DNA of 8,876 nucleotides from Gammaproteobacteria bacterium (GCA_011051475.1 DRLE01000100.1:1-8876), one strand, 5' to 3'; positions 1-5,648 are shown, numbered from the stretch's first letter. The notes: a model not told the origin generated them from the sequence alone. A program made the numbers and translations.

Positions 1-231
1 ACCTACGCGCGTTGCGGTATTATCGTCAATGTAACGCCTCTCGAGCCTGAGTGGGAGGGTCACGTTACCCTCGAGTTTTCCAATACCACGCCACTGCCGG
101 CCAAAATCTACGCCAATGAAGGTGTGGCGCAGATGCTGTTTTTCGAGTCCGACGAGGTCTGTGAAACCTCCTATGCCGACCGTGGTGGCAAGTACCAGGG
201 CCAGCAGGGTGTGACCCTGCCCAAGGCCTAG
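1..231 (+). CDS. dcd: dCTP deaminase, C-terminal part (5' end outside window)
   Basis: Frame 1 is open from the first base to the TAG at 229-231 and gives 76 residues, roughly the last 40% of a 188-residue-type Dcd. The enzyme deaminates dCTP to dUTP in the cytosol and so feeds dTMP synthesis through Dut and ThyA. The fragment begins TYARCGIIVNV, which in the family directly follows the GKS motif. It continues through GHVTLEFSN, whose Glu (fragment residue 25) matches the catalytic Glu138 of the E. coli enzyme, and ends GGKYQGQQGVTLPKA, the conserved nucleotide-closing C-terminal tail. No frameshift or missing motif is visible in the part present. The next gene begins 36 nt downstream on the same strand, so co-transcription is possible. 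Confidence 0.96.
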   Translation, partial: TYARCGIIVNVTPLEPEWEGHVTLEFSNTTPLPAKIYANEGVAQMLFFESDEVCETSYADRGGKYQGQQGVTLPKA

Positions 232-267
232 TCAACAGCCTGGCCAACTGCTGAACAGCTCGCTATT

Positions 268-930
268 GTGAAACGTTTTTTTATTGTCTTTGCGCTGATT
301 GCCGTGGTGCTGGCGGTCTATCCTTTTCTCAACCCTTCCGATCATCCGCAAAAGCTGAGCGGCCTGCCGTGGCAGATCGAAATCCTGCCCGATGGTCACA
401 GCCGTGTTTTCGGCATAACCATCGGCCAGAGCCGGCTGTCGGATGCGCTGCAAAGCCTGGGTGGGGATATGCAGCTGGCCATTGTCGCCGCTACTGATGA
501 AGGCGGCAGTCTGGAGATGTACTACGGGCATTACAAGGCAGGACTGCTATCGGGCAAGCTGGTGCTGCAGACACAGGCTGGCGCGGATGCGATTCGCCGC
601 TGGCGTGAAAACTCACCGAAGTCGGAATACATGGCTACCGGCATGGCAAAAAAATACCTGATCAATGATACCGACGCCACGGCGGTGCTCAACGAGGTGA
701 TTACCGGTATTACTTTTATACCGGCCGTTAATCTTGATGAAGACATTATTCTGGCCCGTTTCGGCACACCGGCCGAGCGTATCGAGAGGGAAGGTGTTAC
801 CCATTTTCTTTATCCCGACAAGGGGCTGCATATCGCCCTGTCGGACCGGGACAAGGAAGTATTGCAGTATGTGGCGCCGGGCGATTTTGCGCAGTGGGTG
901 AAACCTTTGCGGAACAAAGCGGAGCTTTAA
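268..930 (+). CDS. Uncharacterised membrane-anchored protein (220 aa)
   Basis: I do not recognise this family. The frame begins with GTG at 268. No good Shine-Dalgarno precedes it, but the start gives a basic MKRFF followed by a hydrophobic run over residues 4-20 and then LNPSDHPQK, a typical uncleaved signal anchor. The remaining 200 or so residues would face the periplasm. The mature part is soluble-looking and alpha/beta in character. A segment at about 47-100 (FGITIGQSRLSDALQSLGG, then VLQTQAG) and a second at about 160-210 (ILARFGTPAERI, HFLYPDKGLHIAL) look like a repeated fold in which a short GxP- or GQS-containing turn precedes a beta pair. No catalytic motif is evident. Codon use resembles its neighbours, so it looks resident rather than acquired. 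It lies 36 nt after dcd, and its TAA directly abuts a hairpin repeat. Confidence 0.85.
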   Translation: MKRFFIVFALIAVVLAVYPFLNPSDHPQKLSGLPWQIEILPDGHSRVFGITIGQSRLSDALQSLGGDMQLAIVAATDEGGSLEMYYGHYKAGLLSGKLVLQTQAGADAIRRWRENSPKSEYMATGMAKKYLINDTDATAVLNEVITGITFIPAVNLDEDIILARFGTPAERIEREGVTHFLYPDKGLHIALSDRDKEVLQYVAPGDFAQWVKPLRNKAEL

Positions 931-1007
931 GTCGGCAGTTGACAGTAAAAGCTTAACAACACCTGGCAGCTTTGCTGTCAAGAACACAATCGCTGCCAAC
1001 TGCCAAC
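931..1007. repeat. 77-bp hairpin repeat, family A, copy 1 (MITE/REP-like)
   Basis: It starts on the base after the TAA of the preceding gene. The left arm gtcggcagttgacag (931-945) is an imperfect inverted copy (13 of 15) of the right arm ctgccaactgccaac (993-1007). The arms are two tandem heptads of the TTGGCAG type. The middle holds taaaagcttaa and a small stem-loop, cagc-ttt-gctg. It matches the element at 2727-2803 over the same 77 positions with six substitutions (about 92% identity) and no gap. It encodes nothing. The terminal inverted repeats and small size suggest a non-autonomous mobile or REP-like element, but no matching transposase is in the window. Confidence 0.85.
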
Positions 1008-1038
1008 CACACATCATACCGGGTATTATATTGTCATT

Positions 1039-1311
1039 ATGAAACCCAAAACCCCCGTCGCCATGCAGCAGCTGATTGACCAGGTGCGTGAAGCCCTGCC
1101 GTTTGATACCCCGGCCGGCTATGTCTGTGCGGACGAGTGCCGTGGCTGTTCGCTGAAACTGCTGGAATTTCTGGATACGGAACTGATGGCACAGGAAGAC
1201 CGCCTGCTACAGGGCGAAACCCCGACACTGGCGGATATTCACCGGCTGGCGAAACTCAGTCGCCGGGTTTACGCAGTGTTGAAAGAAAATGGCGTACTGG
1301 CTGAGACCTGA
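1039..1311 (+). CDS. Small conserved-looking protein with CX3CX2C cysteine cluster (90 aa)
   Basis: ATG at 1039 opens a 90-residue frame ending with TGA at 1309-1311. There is no clear Shine-Dalgarno; Met9 (ATG at 1063) is an alternative start, but the first eight residues read naturally. The protein is predicted to be soluble and largely helical. The key feature is a cluster of three cysteines, C30, C34 and C37, in VCADECRGCSLKLLEFLD, which could bind a metal or Fe-S centre or serve redox or structural roles. Three cysteines in 90 residues, all within eight positions, is not random. From memory, proteins of this size with a CxxCxGC-KLLE core occur widely in gammaproteobacteria as hypotheticals; I know no assigned function. 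It converges with the HAD phosphatase gene across a 21-nt gap that contains the 10-bp palindrome ggcttaagcc (1316-1325). Confidence 0.85.
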   Translation: MKPKTPVAMQQLIDQVREALPFDTPAGYVCADECRGCSLKLLEFLDTELMAQEDRLLQGETPTLADIHRLAKLSRRVYAVLKENGVLAET

Positions 1312-1332
1312 GACAGGCTTAAGCCGAGGGGA

Positions 1333-1986
1333 TCAGCGAAAACTGGTCACCGGCCAGTTTTTCCCCTTTGCCACAGCCAGCAGCTGTTCATCCGGATCGA
1401 CCGCGACCGGATTTTCCACAATTTCCAGCAGAGGCAGGTCATTGTGTGAATCACTGTAAAAGGTACTGTCTTTCAGATTGTGGTGGCTGCTTTCCAGCCA
1501 TTGATTCAGTCGGGTAATCTTGCCTTCCTTAAAGCTGGGGGTGCCGGCAACCCGGCCGGTATACTGCCCGTCAATAATCTCCGGCTCGGTGGCTATCAGG
1601 TCATCCACCTCAAAGGCTCTGGCTATAGGGCCGGTAACGAAGCTGTTGGTGGCGGTAATAATCACCACGTCATCCCCCTGTGTTTTATGCTGGCGAATTT
1701 TCTCCTGTCCTTTGTCGGTCATCAGGGCGTAAATATAGCGCTGCATAAATTCACGGTGCAGTTCGTCAAGCTGCTGACGCGGGTAACGCGTCAGCGGTTG
1801 CAGGGAGAAGGCGAGAAACTCGTAGATATCCAGCGTGCCCTGCTTGTATTCATCGTAGAAGCGCTGGTTGGCTTCCTCGTACTGCTGTTTGTCGACCAGA
1901 CCTTCGTCTACCAGGAACTGGCCCCAGAGAAAATCGCTGTCGCCGGCGAGCAGGGTATTGTCGAGATCAAAGAGTGCCAGGGCCAT
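1333..1986 (-). CDS. HAD superfamily hydrolase, subfamily IB (SerB-like phosphatase)
   Basis: This 217-residue cytosolic phosphatase carries the complete HAD signature. Motif I is DLDNTL, with nucleophile D7 and acid/base D9. Motif II is VVIITAT, with T111. The motif III lysine lies in SFKEGK (153-156). Motif IV is SDSHNDLP (178-185), with the Mg-binding D179 and D183. A helical C1 cap occupies roughly residues 15-85, as in subfamily IB, which includes phosphoserine phosphatase. The substrate cannot be read from sequence. In Pseudomonas an equivalent gene next to rppH is discussed as a histidinol-phosphate phosphatase, so that role is possible here, but phosphoserine or other small phosphomonoesters cannot be excluded. 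The start is firm because motif I must sit near the N-terminus. No Shine-Dalgarno is seen, and a short stem-loop (gcaggc/gcctgc, 2003-2018) lies just upstream in its leader. It diverges from rppH. Confidence 0.93.
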   Translation of the reverse strand: MALALFDLDNTLLAGDSDFLWGQFLVDEGLVDKQQYEEANQRFYDEYKQGTLDIYEFLAFSLQPLTRYPRQQLDELHREFMQRYIYALMTDKGQEKIRQHKTQGDDVVIITATNSFVTGPIARAFEVDDLIATEPEIIDGQYTGRVAGTPSFKEGKITRLNQWLESSHHNLKDSTFYSDSHNDLPLLEIVENPVAVDPDEQLLAVAKGKNWPVTSFR

Positions 1987-2078
1987 TGTTTACACCATGT
2001 TGGCAGGCATGCGCCTGCAAAAAGAGCGCATCATACTGGCTTCTGCCGGCGGGCTCAATTCCTGCTGTCTGTTATTTT

Positions 2079-2118
2079 CAGAATCATATTAGAGAGATCT
2101 AATATCATATTGATTCTG
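2079..2118. repeat. Imperfect long palindrome in the rppH upstream region
   Basis: The core is a perfect 8-bp inverted repeat, atattaga (2086-2093) and tctaatat (2098-2105), around a 4-nt centre. Outside it a second matched pair, cagaatca (2079-2086) and tgattctg (2111-2118), flanks a 5-nt bulge on the right side only. Further out, ttttca and tgaaaa continue the symmetry weakly. It could be an operator, a cruciform-forming site or the remnant of a small inverted-repeat element. Confidence 0.55.
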
Positions 2119-2202
2119 TTGAAAATATTGTAATTTTTTCAGTATGGAACTTTTATTATTTTGCCGGTCTGTTATTATCATTGGTAACAGAAATTATAAG
2201 GT

Positions 2203-2223
2203 CATGCCGGTTTTTCCGGCATG
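2203..2223 (+). promoter_or_regulatory. Perfect stem-loop just upstream of rppH start
   Basis: catgccgg (2203-2210), ttttt (2211-2215), ccggcatg (2216-2223): an 8-bp perfect GC-rich stem with a 5-nt U loop. It is not followed by a T-run, so it is not a normal intrinsic terminator. Its 3' arm contains an ATG at 2221 that would be the rppH start if the longer frame were used. With the preferred GTG start at 2239 it is a leader hairpin ending just before the ribosome binding site (GGATGG, 2226-2231). A stable 5' leader hairpin could affect stability or translation of the mRNA of this RNA-decapping enzyme; that is inference. Confidence 0.6.
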
Positions 2224-2225
2224 AC

Positions 2226-2231
2226 GGATGG
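2226..2231 (+). promoter_or_regulatory. Ribosome binding site deciding the rppH start (GTG 2239)
   Basis: GGATGG lies 7 nt before the GTG at 2239, a normal Shine-Dalgarno spacing. The ATG at 2221 has only AAGG (2198-2201), 19 nt away and across a stable hairpin. This favours GTG 2239, in agreement with the protein alignment to E. coli RppH. Confidence 0.6.
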
Positions 2232-2238
2232 TATAAAA

Positions 2239-2706
2239 GTGATTGATTCTAACGGTTTTAGAGCAAACGTTGGCATCATCCTGAGTAATTCAGAAGGTAA
2301 GGTCTTCTGGGCGAGACGCGCCGGACAGAACAACTGGCAGTTCCCCCAGGGCGGCATCGATGAAGACGAAACACCGCTTGAGGCGATGTACCGTGAATTA
2401 CAGGAAGAAACAGGATTGCTGCCCGAGCACGTTGAAGTTGTCGGCCGTACCGACGGCTGGTTGCGCTACCGCATCCCGAACCACCTGCTGCGCCGACGAT
2501 CAAAGCCCCTGTGCATTGGTCAGAAACAGATCTGGTTTTACCTGCGCCTGGTCGGCAAGGAAAGTGACTTTGACCTGCGTTGCAGCGACAAGCCCGAGTT
2601 CGACTGCTGGCGCTGGGTTGATTACTGGACCCCGGTGGACGAGATTGTCTCCTTCAAGCGCAAGGTTTACAAGCAGGCGCTGACGCAGCTGGAGCGGTAC
2701 GTTTAA
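2239..2706 (+). CDS. rppH: RNA pyrophosphohydrolase RppH (Nudix)
   Basis: RppH removes pyrophosphate from 5'-triphosphate (or phosphate from 5'-diphosphate) mRNA ends, which primes transcripts for RNase E decay. The GTG at 2239 gives 155 residues beginning MIDSNGFRANVGIIL, matching the E. coli start MIDDDGYRPNVGIV. With this start the Nudix box runs from G38 to L60 (GGIDEDE, then RELQEETGL), and its metal-binding Glu53, Glu56 and Glu57 have the E. coli numbers. The in-frame ATG at 2221 would add MTDGIK, which the family lacks. Other family blocks present are WARR (24-27), NWQFPQGG (32-39), KPLCIGQKQIWF and EFDCWRWVDYW, followed by VVSFKR-like IVSFKRKVYK. The protein ends at TYR-Val without the basic tail of the E. 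coli enzyme. The neighbouring HAD gene is also its neighbour in Pseudomonas, whereas ptsP, which follows rppH there, is not present here. Confidence 0.96.
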   Translation: MIDSNGFRANVGIILSNSEGKVFWARRAGQNNWQFPQGGIDEDETPLEAMYRELQEETGLLPEHVEVVGRTDGWLRYRIPNHLLRRRSKPLCIGQKQIWFYLRLVGKESDFDLRCSDKPEFDCWRWVDYWTPVDEIVSFKRKVYKQALTQLERYV

Positions 2707-2717
2707 GGCAAAGTTTC

Positions 2718-2805
2718 AAGTTGGCAGTCGGCAGTTGGCAGTAAAAGCTTAAAAATACCTGGCAGCTTTGCTGTTAAGGACACAATCACTGCCAACTGCC
2801 AACTT
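2718..2805. repeat. Hairpin repeat, family A, copy 2 (MITE/REP-like)
   Basis: The left arm aagttggcagtcggcag (2718-2734) and right arm ctgccaactgccaactt (2789-2805) are inverted repeats matching at 16 of 17 positions. A third left heptad, ttggcag, follows at 2735-2741. So this copy has three left heptads where copy 1 has two; the right side has two in both. The core 2727-2803 aligns without gaps to 931-1007 with six differences. It fills the gap between converging rppH and hemJ, and its last base is also the last base of the hemJ stop codon (complement 2805-2807). Transcribed from either side it would form a long stem, so a bidirectional 3'-end or stabilising role is plausible. Confidence 0.88.
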
Positions 2806-3227
2806 CAATAAGGCTGCAACTCAACCAGCAACACCACCCCGATAAGGACAAATACCGGCAGTTCATTGAACCAGCGGAACCACACATGGCTGTGCCGGTT
2901 GCGGTCGTGTTTAAAGTCTTTCAGCAGCTTGCCGCAGTAGAGGTGGTAGACCACCAGCAGGCTTACCAGCACCAGCTTGGCCTGCAGCCAGAAGGCGGAC
3001 AGTACGCCGTATCCCAGCAGATGAATCAGCCAGATGCCCAGCAGAATGGTCAGGATTGCGCCGGGCGCGGCGATGCCGTAATACAGCTTGCGTTCCATGA
3101 GCTTGAAGCGCTCATTGCTGATTTCGTCAGTGGCACCGGCGTGGTAAACGTACAGCCGCGGCAGGTAGAACAGGGCGGCGAACCAGGTCACCATGAAAAT
3201 AATGTGAAAAGCCTTAACCCATAACAT
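2805..3227 (-). CDS. hemJ: Protoporphyrinogen IX oxidase HemJ (UPF0093)
   Basis: This 140-residue inner-membrane protein has four hydrophobic segments at about 6-24, 51-73, 80-99 and 123-138. HemJ oxidises protoporphyrinogen IX to protoporphyrin IX, the penultimate haem step, in bacteria lacking HemG or HemY. Family hallmarks are MLWVKAFHII with His8 (the haem-ligand histidine), TWFAALFYLPRLYVYHA, ISNERFKLMERKLYYGI, WLQAKLVL with conserved Lys84, YHLYCGKLLKDF, and NRHSHVWFRWFNELPV. The length is typical of the family. The start ATG at 3227 is the only one that places His8 correctly; a modest AGGCG lies upstream on the minus strand. It diverges from argC, as I recall for the Pseudomonas neighbourhood. 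The gene ends inside the right arm of hairpin repeat A copy 2. Confidence 0.95.
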   Translation of the reverse strand: MLWVKAFHIIFMVTWFAALFYLPRLYVYHAGATDEISNERFKLMERKLYYGIAAPGAILTILLGIWLIHLLGYGVLSAFWLQAKLVLVSLLVVYHLYCGKLLKDFKHDRNRHSHVWFRWFNELPVFVLIGVVLLVELQPY

Positions 3228-3309
3228 AAAGAAGTTCGCCTAAAAGAGTATTTTGCCAGATAATTTTTGTGAAATTGGCTATTATTGGATTCTACGAATT
3301 TTTATCCGT

Positions 3310-3361
3310 TGGCCGATATTAACCGGCCACGTACCGATGAACCAGCACATATTAACGTGCT
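3310..3361 (+). promoter_or_regulatory. Tandem stem-loops with identical 8-nt loops, upstream of argC
   Basis: Stem-loop 1: tggccg (3310-3315), loop atattaac (3316-3323), cggcca (3324-3329). Stem-loop 2: agcac (3344-3348), loop atattaac (3349-3356), gtgct (3357-3361). The stems differ in sequence but each is perfectly self-complementary, while the loop octamer is the same. Their centres are 33 bp apart. They lie in the hemJ-argC divergent gap, about 70-120 nt before the argC start. They match no leader motif I know. They could be RNA structures or paired protein-binding sites. Confidence 0.55.
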
Positions 3362-3406
3362 TTAAATAAAACTGAAAATACAAATGAAGCAGAATTTGCG
3401 CAAACT

Positions 3407-3412
3407 TATAAT
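3407..3412 (+). promoter_or_regulatory. Possible -10 element for argC
   Basis: TATAAT, an exact sigma-70 -10 consensus, ends 15 nt before the argC ATG. The region 16-18 bp upstream (around 3383-3390) has only a weak -35 such as atgaag. If used, the leader would be about 9 nt, barely enough for the GGAA at 3417-3420. A further upstream promoter near 3253-3285 (TTGCCA, TATTAT) is poorly spaced. No clear ArgR box was found. Confidence 0.3.
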
Positions 3413-3427
3413 CCACGGAAATGCATT

Positions 3428-4462
3428 ATGTTGCTGGTAGGCGTTGTTGGTGGCACAGGCTATACCGGTGTTGAACTCCTGCGCCTGCTGGTTATGCACC
3501 CGCAGGTCGAACTTAAATGCGTAACCTCGCGCTCGGAATCGGGCAGGGCGGTAGCCGATATGTTTCCGAACCTGCGCGGTTTTACCGATATCTGCTTTAC
3601 CGAGCCGGACATCGATACGCTGACAGACTGCGAGCTGGTGTTCTTTGCCACCCCCAACGGTACTGCCATGAAAATGGTGCCGGAACTGATCGAGCGGGGC
3701 GTGCGTGTTATTGACCTGGCGGCGGATTTTCGCCTGCAGGATCCCGCGCTCTGGAAACAGTGGTACGGAATGGATCATGCCTGTACGGATGAGCTGGCAG
3801 AAGCCGTCTACGGTCTGCCTGAAATCAACCGGAAGCAGGTGGAAACGGCAAATATCGTGGCCAATCCGGGCTGTTACCCGACAGCGGTTACCCTGGGCTT
3901 TCTGCCACTGATCGAGAACAGGCTGGTTGATATGCGCCATCTGATTGCCGATGCCAAATCCGGCGTCAGCGGCGCCGGACGTGGTGCCAGCGTCGCGACC
4001 CTGCAGGCGGAATCGGCGGAAAATTTCAAACCCTATGCCGTGGACGGCCACCGTCACCTGCCGGAGATCAAACAGAATCTGGCGGCTGTTGCGGGAGGCG
4101 AGGTAGGCCTGACCTTTGTGCCTCATCTGGTGCCCATGATCCGGGGCATCGAAGCCACCCTGTATGCCACCCTGGCGACAGAGTCAGCGCCGGATCTTCA
4201 TGCGCTTTATGAAGAGCGTTACCGGGACGAGACTTTCGTCGATGTGTTGCCCGAAGGGGTGATGCCGGAAACGCGCACGGTGAAAGGCGCCAATACCTGC
4301 CGCATATCGGTTTTCCGGCCGCAGCAGAACGATACCATCGTGGTCTGCTCGGTCATCGATAACCTGGTCAAGGGCGCGGCCGGCCAGGCGGTGCAGAATA
4401 TGAATATTATGTTCGGTTTTGATGAAGATGCCGGCCTGCAGCAGGTGGCCTTGTTGCCATGA
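3428..4462 (+). CDS. argC: N-acetyl-gamma-glutamyl-phosphate reductase
   Basis: ArgC catalyses the NADPH-dependent reduction of N-acetylglutamyl phosphate to the semialdehyde, the third step of arginine synthesis, in the cytosol. The 344-residue length is normal for the type 1 enzyme. The NADP-binding GGTGYTG is at residues 8-14, the SGR phosphate-binding segment at about 38-40, and VFFATPNG at 71-78. The catalytic Cys149 is in ANPGCYPT, followed by KSGVSGAGR (177-185). The active-site His is in GHRHLPEI (207-214). The dimer/C-terminal segments FVPHLVPMIRGI and DNLVKGAAGQAVQNMN are intact. The start lies 8 nt after GGAA. The stop TGA overlaps the next start in ATGA (4459-4462), so the downstream gene is translationally coupled to it. 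Confidence 0.98.
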   Translation: MLLVGVVGGTGYTGVELLRLLVMHPQVELKCVTSRSESGRAVADMFPNLRGFTDICFTEPDIDTLTDCELVFFATPNGTAMKMVPELIERGVRVIDLAADFRLQDPALWKQWYGMDHACTDELAEAVYGLPEINRKQVETANIVANPGCYPTAVTLGFLPLIENRLVDMRHLIADAKSGVSGAGRGASVATLQAESAENFKPYAVDGHRHLPEIKQNLAAVAGGEVGLTFVPHLVPMIRGIEATLYATLATESAPDLHALYEERYRDETFVDVLPEGVMPETRTVKGANTCRISVFRPQQNDTIVVCSVIDNLVKGAAGQAVQNMNIMFGFDEDAGLQQVALLP

Positions 4463-5199
4463 GTATCAAGCCCATCCGCACGCAGAAGATTATTACCATT
4501 CAGCGCCCCGGGCTGTGGCTGCTGAGCGGCGTTTTCGCGGTTTTCCTGATTGTGATCATGATAGCCGGCGCTTTTGAGTATGGCCGACGGGTCGCCGGCT
4601 ACGACAGTGCCGACGCTGATGCCTATATTGCGCAATTACAGGCACAAATTGAAGAATCTCAGGCCGAAATCATTGAACTTAACCGGAAAGCGACTATGCT
4701 TGAACGTAACAGTCGAATTGACGGTGATGCTTCAACACAGTTAAAGGAATCGCTGGCGCAGGCGCAAAGCGAAGTGCTGGCCCTGAAAAAGGAATTATCG
4801 TTCTATAAAAGCATTGTCGCGCCGGAGCAGGGCAGTCGCAGCCTGGCGATACAGACGATTCAGCTGAAACCCGATGCCAGCGGTGGCTATGCCTACAGGA
4901 TTATGGTCAGTCAGCGTGGTCGCAACGATCGTTTTGCCCGCGGTACGATTGACGTCAGTATCGAAGGTGTAAACAACGATGGACAGCCGGTTACCTACAG
5001 GCTGTCCGATGTCTCAAATGATACCAAAAAGCCAATGAAGTTCGGGTTTAAGTACTTTCAGAACTTTGAAGGGGTAATGAACTTGCCGGATGGCTTTATA
5101 CCGCAATCCCTGCGCGTCAAGGTCAATCCGAAAAACAGCAAGATCAAAGCCATAGACGAGCAATTTGCGTGGTCGGATCTGACCGCCGGGGGAGCTTAA
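4459..5199 (+). CDS. DUF6776-type membrane protein with coiled coil (246 aa)
   Basis: A bitopic inner-membrane protein. A basic N-terminal stretch of about 18 residues (cytoplasmic) is followed by one transmembrane helix at about 19-39 (LWLLSGVFAVFLIVIMIAG). A coiled coil then spans about 54-117, with heptad-spaced L, I and E/Q residues. A beta-rich C-terminal domain covers about 128-240 and contains RIMVSQRGRNDRFARGTIDV and MKFGFKYFQNFEGVMNLP. The last two segments are what I associate with DUF6776 proteins found between argC and a bactofilin gene in pseudomonads and relatives. Function is unknown. Position and topology suggest an envelope partner of the bactofilin: a coiled-coil arm in the periplasm and a basic tail that could touch the cytoskeletal polymer. 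It overlaps argC by 4 nt and is 1 nt from the bactofilin start. Confidence 0.88.
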   Translation: MSIKPIRTQKIITIQRPGLWLLSGVFAVFLIVIMIAGAFEYGRRVAGYDSADADAYIAQLQAQIEESQAEIIELNRKATMLERNSRIDGDASTQLKESLAQAQSEVLALKKELSFYKSIVAPEQGSRSLAIQTIQLKPDASGGYAYRIMVSQRGRNDRFARGTIDVSIEGVNNDGQPVTYRLSDVSNDTKKPMKFGFKYFQNFEGVMNLPDGFIPQSLRVKVNPKNSKIKAIDEQFAWSDLTAGGA

Positions 5200-5200
5200 T

Positions 5201-5641
5201 ATGTTTGGTAGTAAAAAGATAAAGTCATCAAAAATCGATACGCTGATTGGTCAGGGTGTGGAAGTAACGGGCGATGTGAAATTTCAGGGCGGCCTGCACC
5301 TGGACGGCATTGTTAAAGGTAATGTAGAAAGCGCCGATAGTGCCGAAGGCGCTGTACTGGTGGTCAGCGACCGCGGCCGTATCGAGGGCGACGTGCACGT
5401 GGCCTATGCGGTTATCAACGGCGAAGTGGTCGGTAATGTCTATGCCAGCGAAAAGCTGGAACTGTCCGCGCATGCGCGTATCTCCGGCAATGTCTCCTAC
5501 AACCTGCTGGAAATGGCCTCCGGCGCCGAAATCAACGGTCAGATGCTGCACGATCCCAAGGCTGCCAGTGTGCGCGAGGACAAGCAGGAACCCACAGCCA
5601 ATGTTCACCACCTGGACGAGTCGGCTGTAGCCCAGGGTTGA
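5201..5641 (+). CDS. Bactofilin (polymer-forming cytoskeletal protein)
   Basis: 146 residues with a central beta-helix bactofilin domain at about 11-116, shown by short repeats of alternating hydrophobics and glycines: VEVTGDVKFQGGLHLDG, IVKGNVES, GRIEGDVHV, VINGEVVGNVYAS, ARISGNVSYNLLEM, AEINGQM. It has a short polar N-terminus (MFGSKKIKSSK) and a disordered hydrophilic C-terminal tail, the usual bactofilin layout. Bactofilins polymerise without nucleotide, often on the membrane, and position cell-wall or envelope machinery. A very strong Shine-Dalgarno, gggggag (5188-5194), lies 6 nt before the ATG, overlapping the end of the DUF6776 gene. That suggests higher output for this subunit than for its upstream partner. 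It is the last gene of the argC unit, because a MITE-like repeat and a new promoter follow. Confidence 0.95.
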   Translation: MFGSKKIKSSKIDTLIGQGVEVTGDVKFQGGLHLDGIVKGNVESADSAEGAVLVVSDRGRIEGDVHVAYAVINGEVVGNVYASEKLELSAHARISGNVSYNLLEMASGAEINGQMLHDPKAASVREDKQEPTANVHHLDESAVAQG

Positions 5642-5648
5642 TTTTTTA

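Larger units (their letters stand above)
1987..2238. other. Divergent AT-rich intergenic region between HAD phosphatase and rppH
   Basis: This 252-nt gap should hold the promoters for both divergent genes. It has no open frame of note. It contains a GC stem-loop at 2003-2018, an imperfect palindrome at 2079-2118, a 10-bp direct repeat gtctgttatt at 2067-2076 and again exactly 100 bp later at 2167-2176, an inverted pair tctgtta/taacaga (2168-2174 and 2185-2191), and a perfect hairpin at 2203-2223. A weak promoter for rppH could be TTGAAA (2119-2124) with TATGGA (2143-2148) at an 18-bp spacing, but the match at the -10 is poor. Confidence 0.6.

Noticed and set aside
939..944. TTGACA inside hairpin repeat A copy 1 as a -35 for the 90-aa protein gene
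   Set aside because: No acceptable -10 lies 16-18 bp downstream (cctggc region), and copy 2 has TTGGCA at this position, so it is a point difference within the repeat.
1316..1325. 10-bp palindrome ggcttaagcc between converging genes as a terminator
   Set aside because: Only five base pairs with no loop and no T-run; too short to call.
1480..2133. 217-codon plus-strand open frame opposite the HAD phosphatase gene
   Set aside because: It is antisense to a gene with intact catalytic motifs, its translation has no recognisable features, and it runs into the non-coding AT-rich gap.
2203..2223. Hairpin before rppH as an intrinsic terminator
   Set aside because: The stem is followed by acggatgg, not a T-run, and no plus-strand gene lies upstream to be terminated.
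3362..4126. 254-codon minus-strand open frame opposite argC
   Set aside because: It is a shadow of argC; the translation is rich in Arg, His and Gln without domain structure, and argC is certain.
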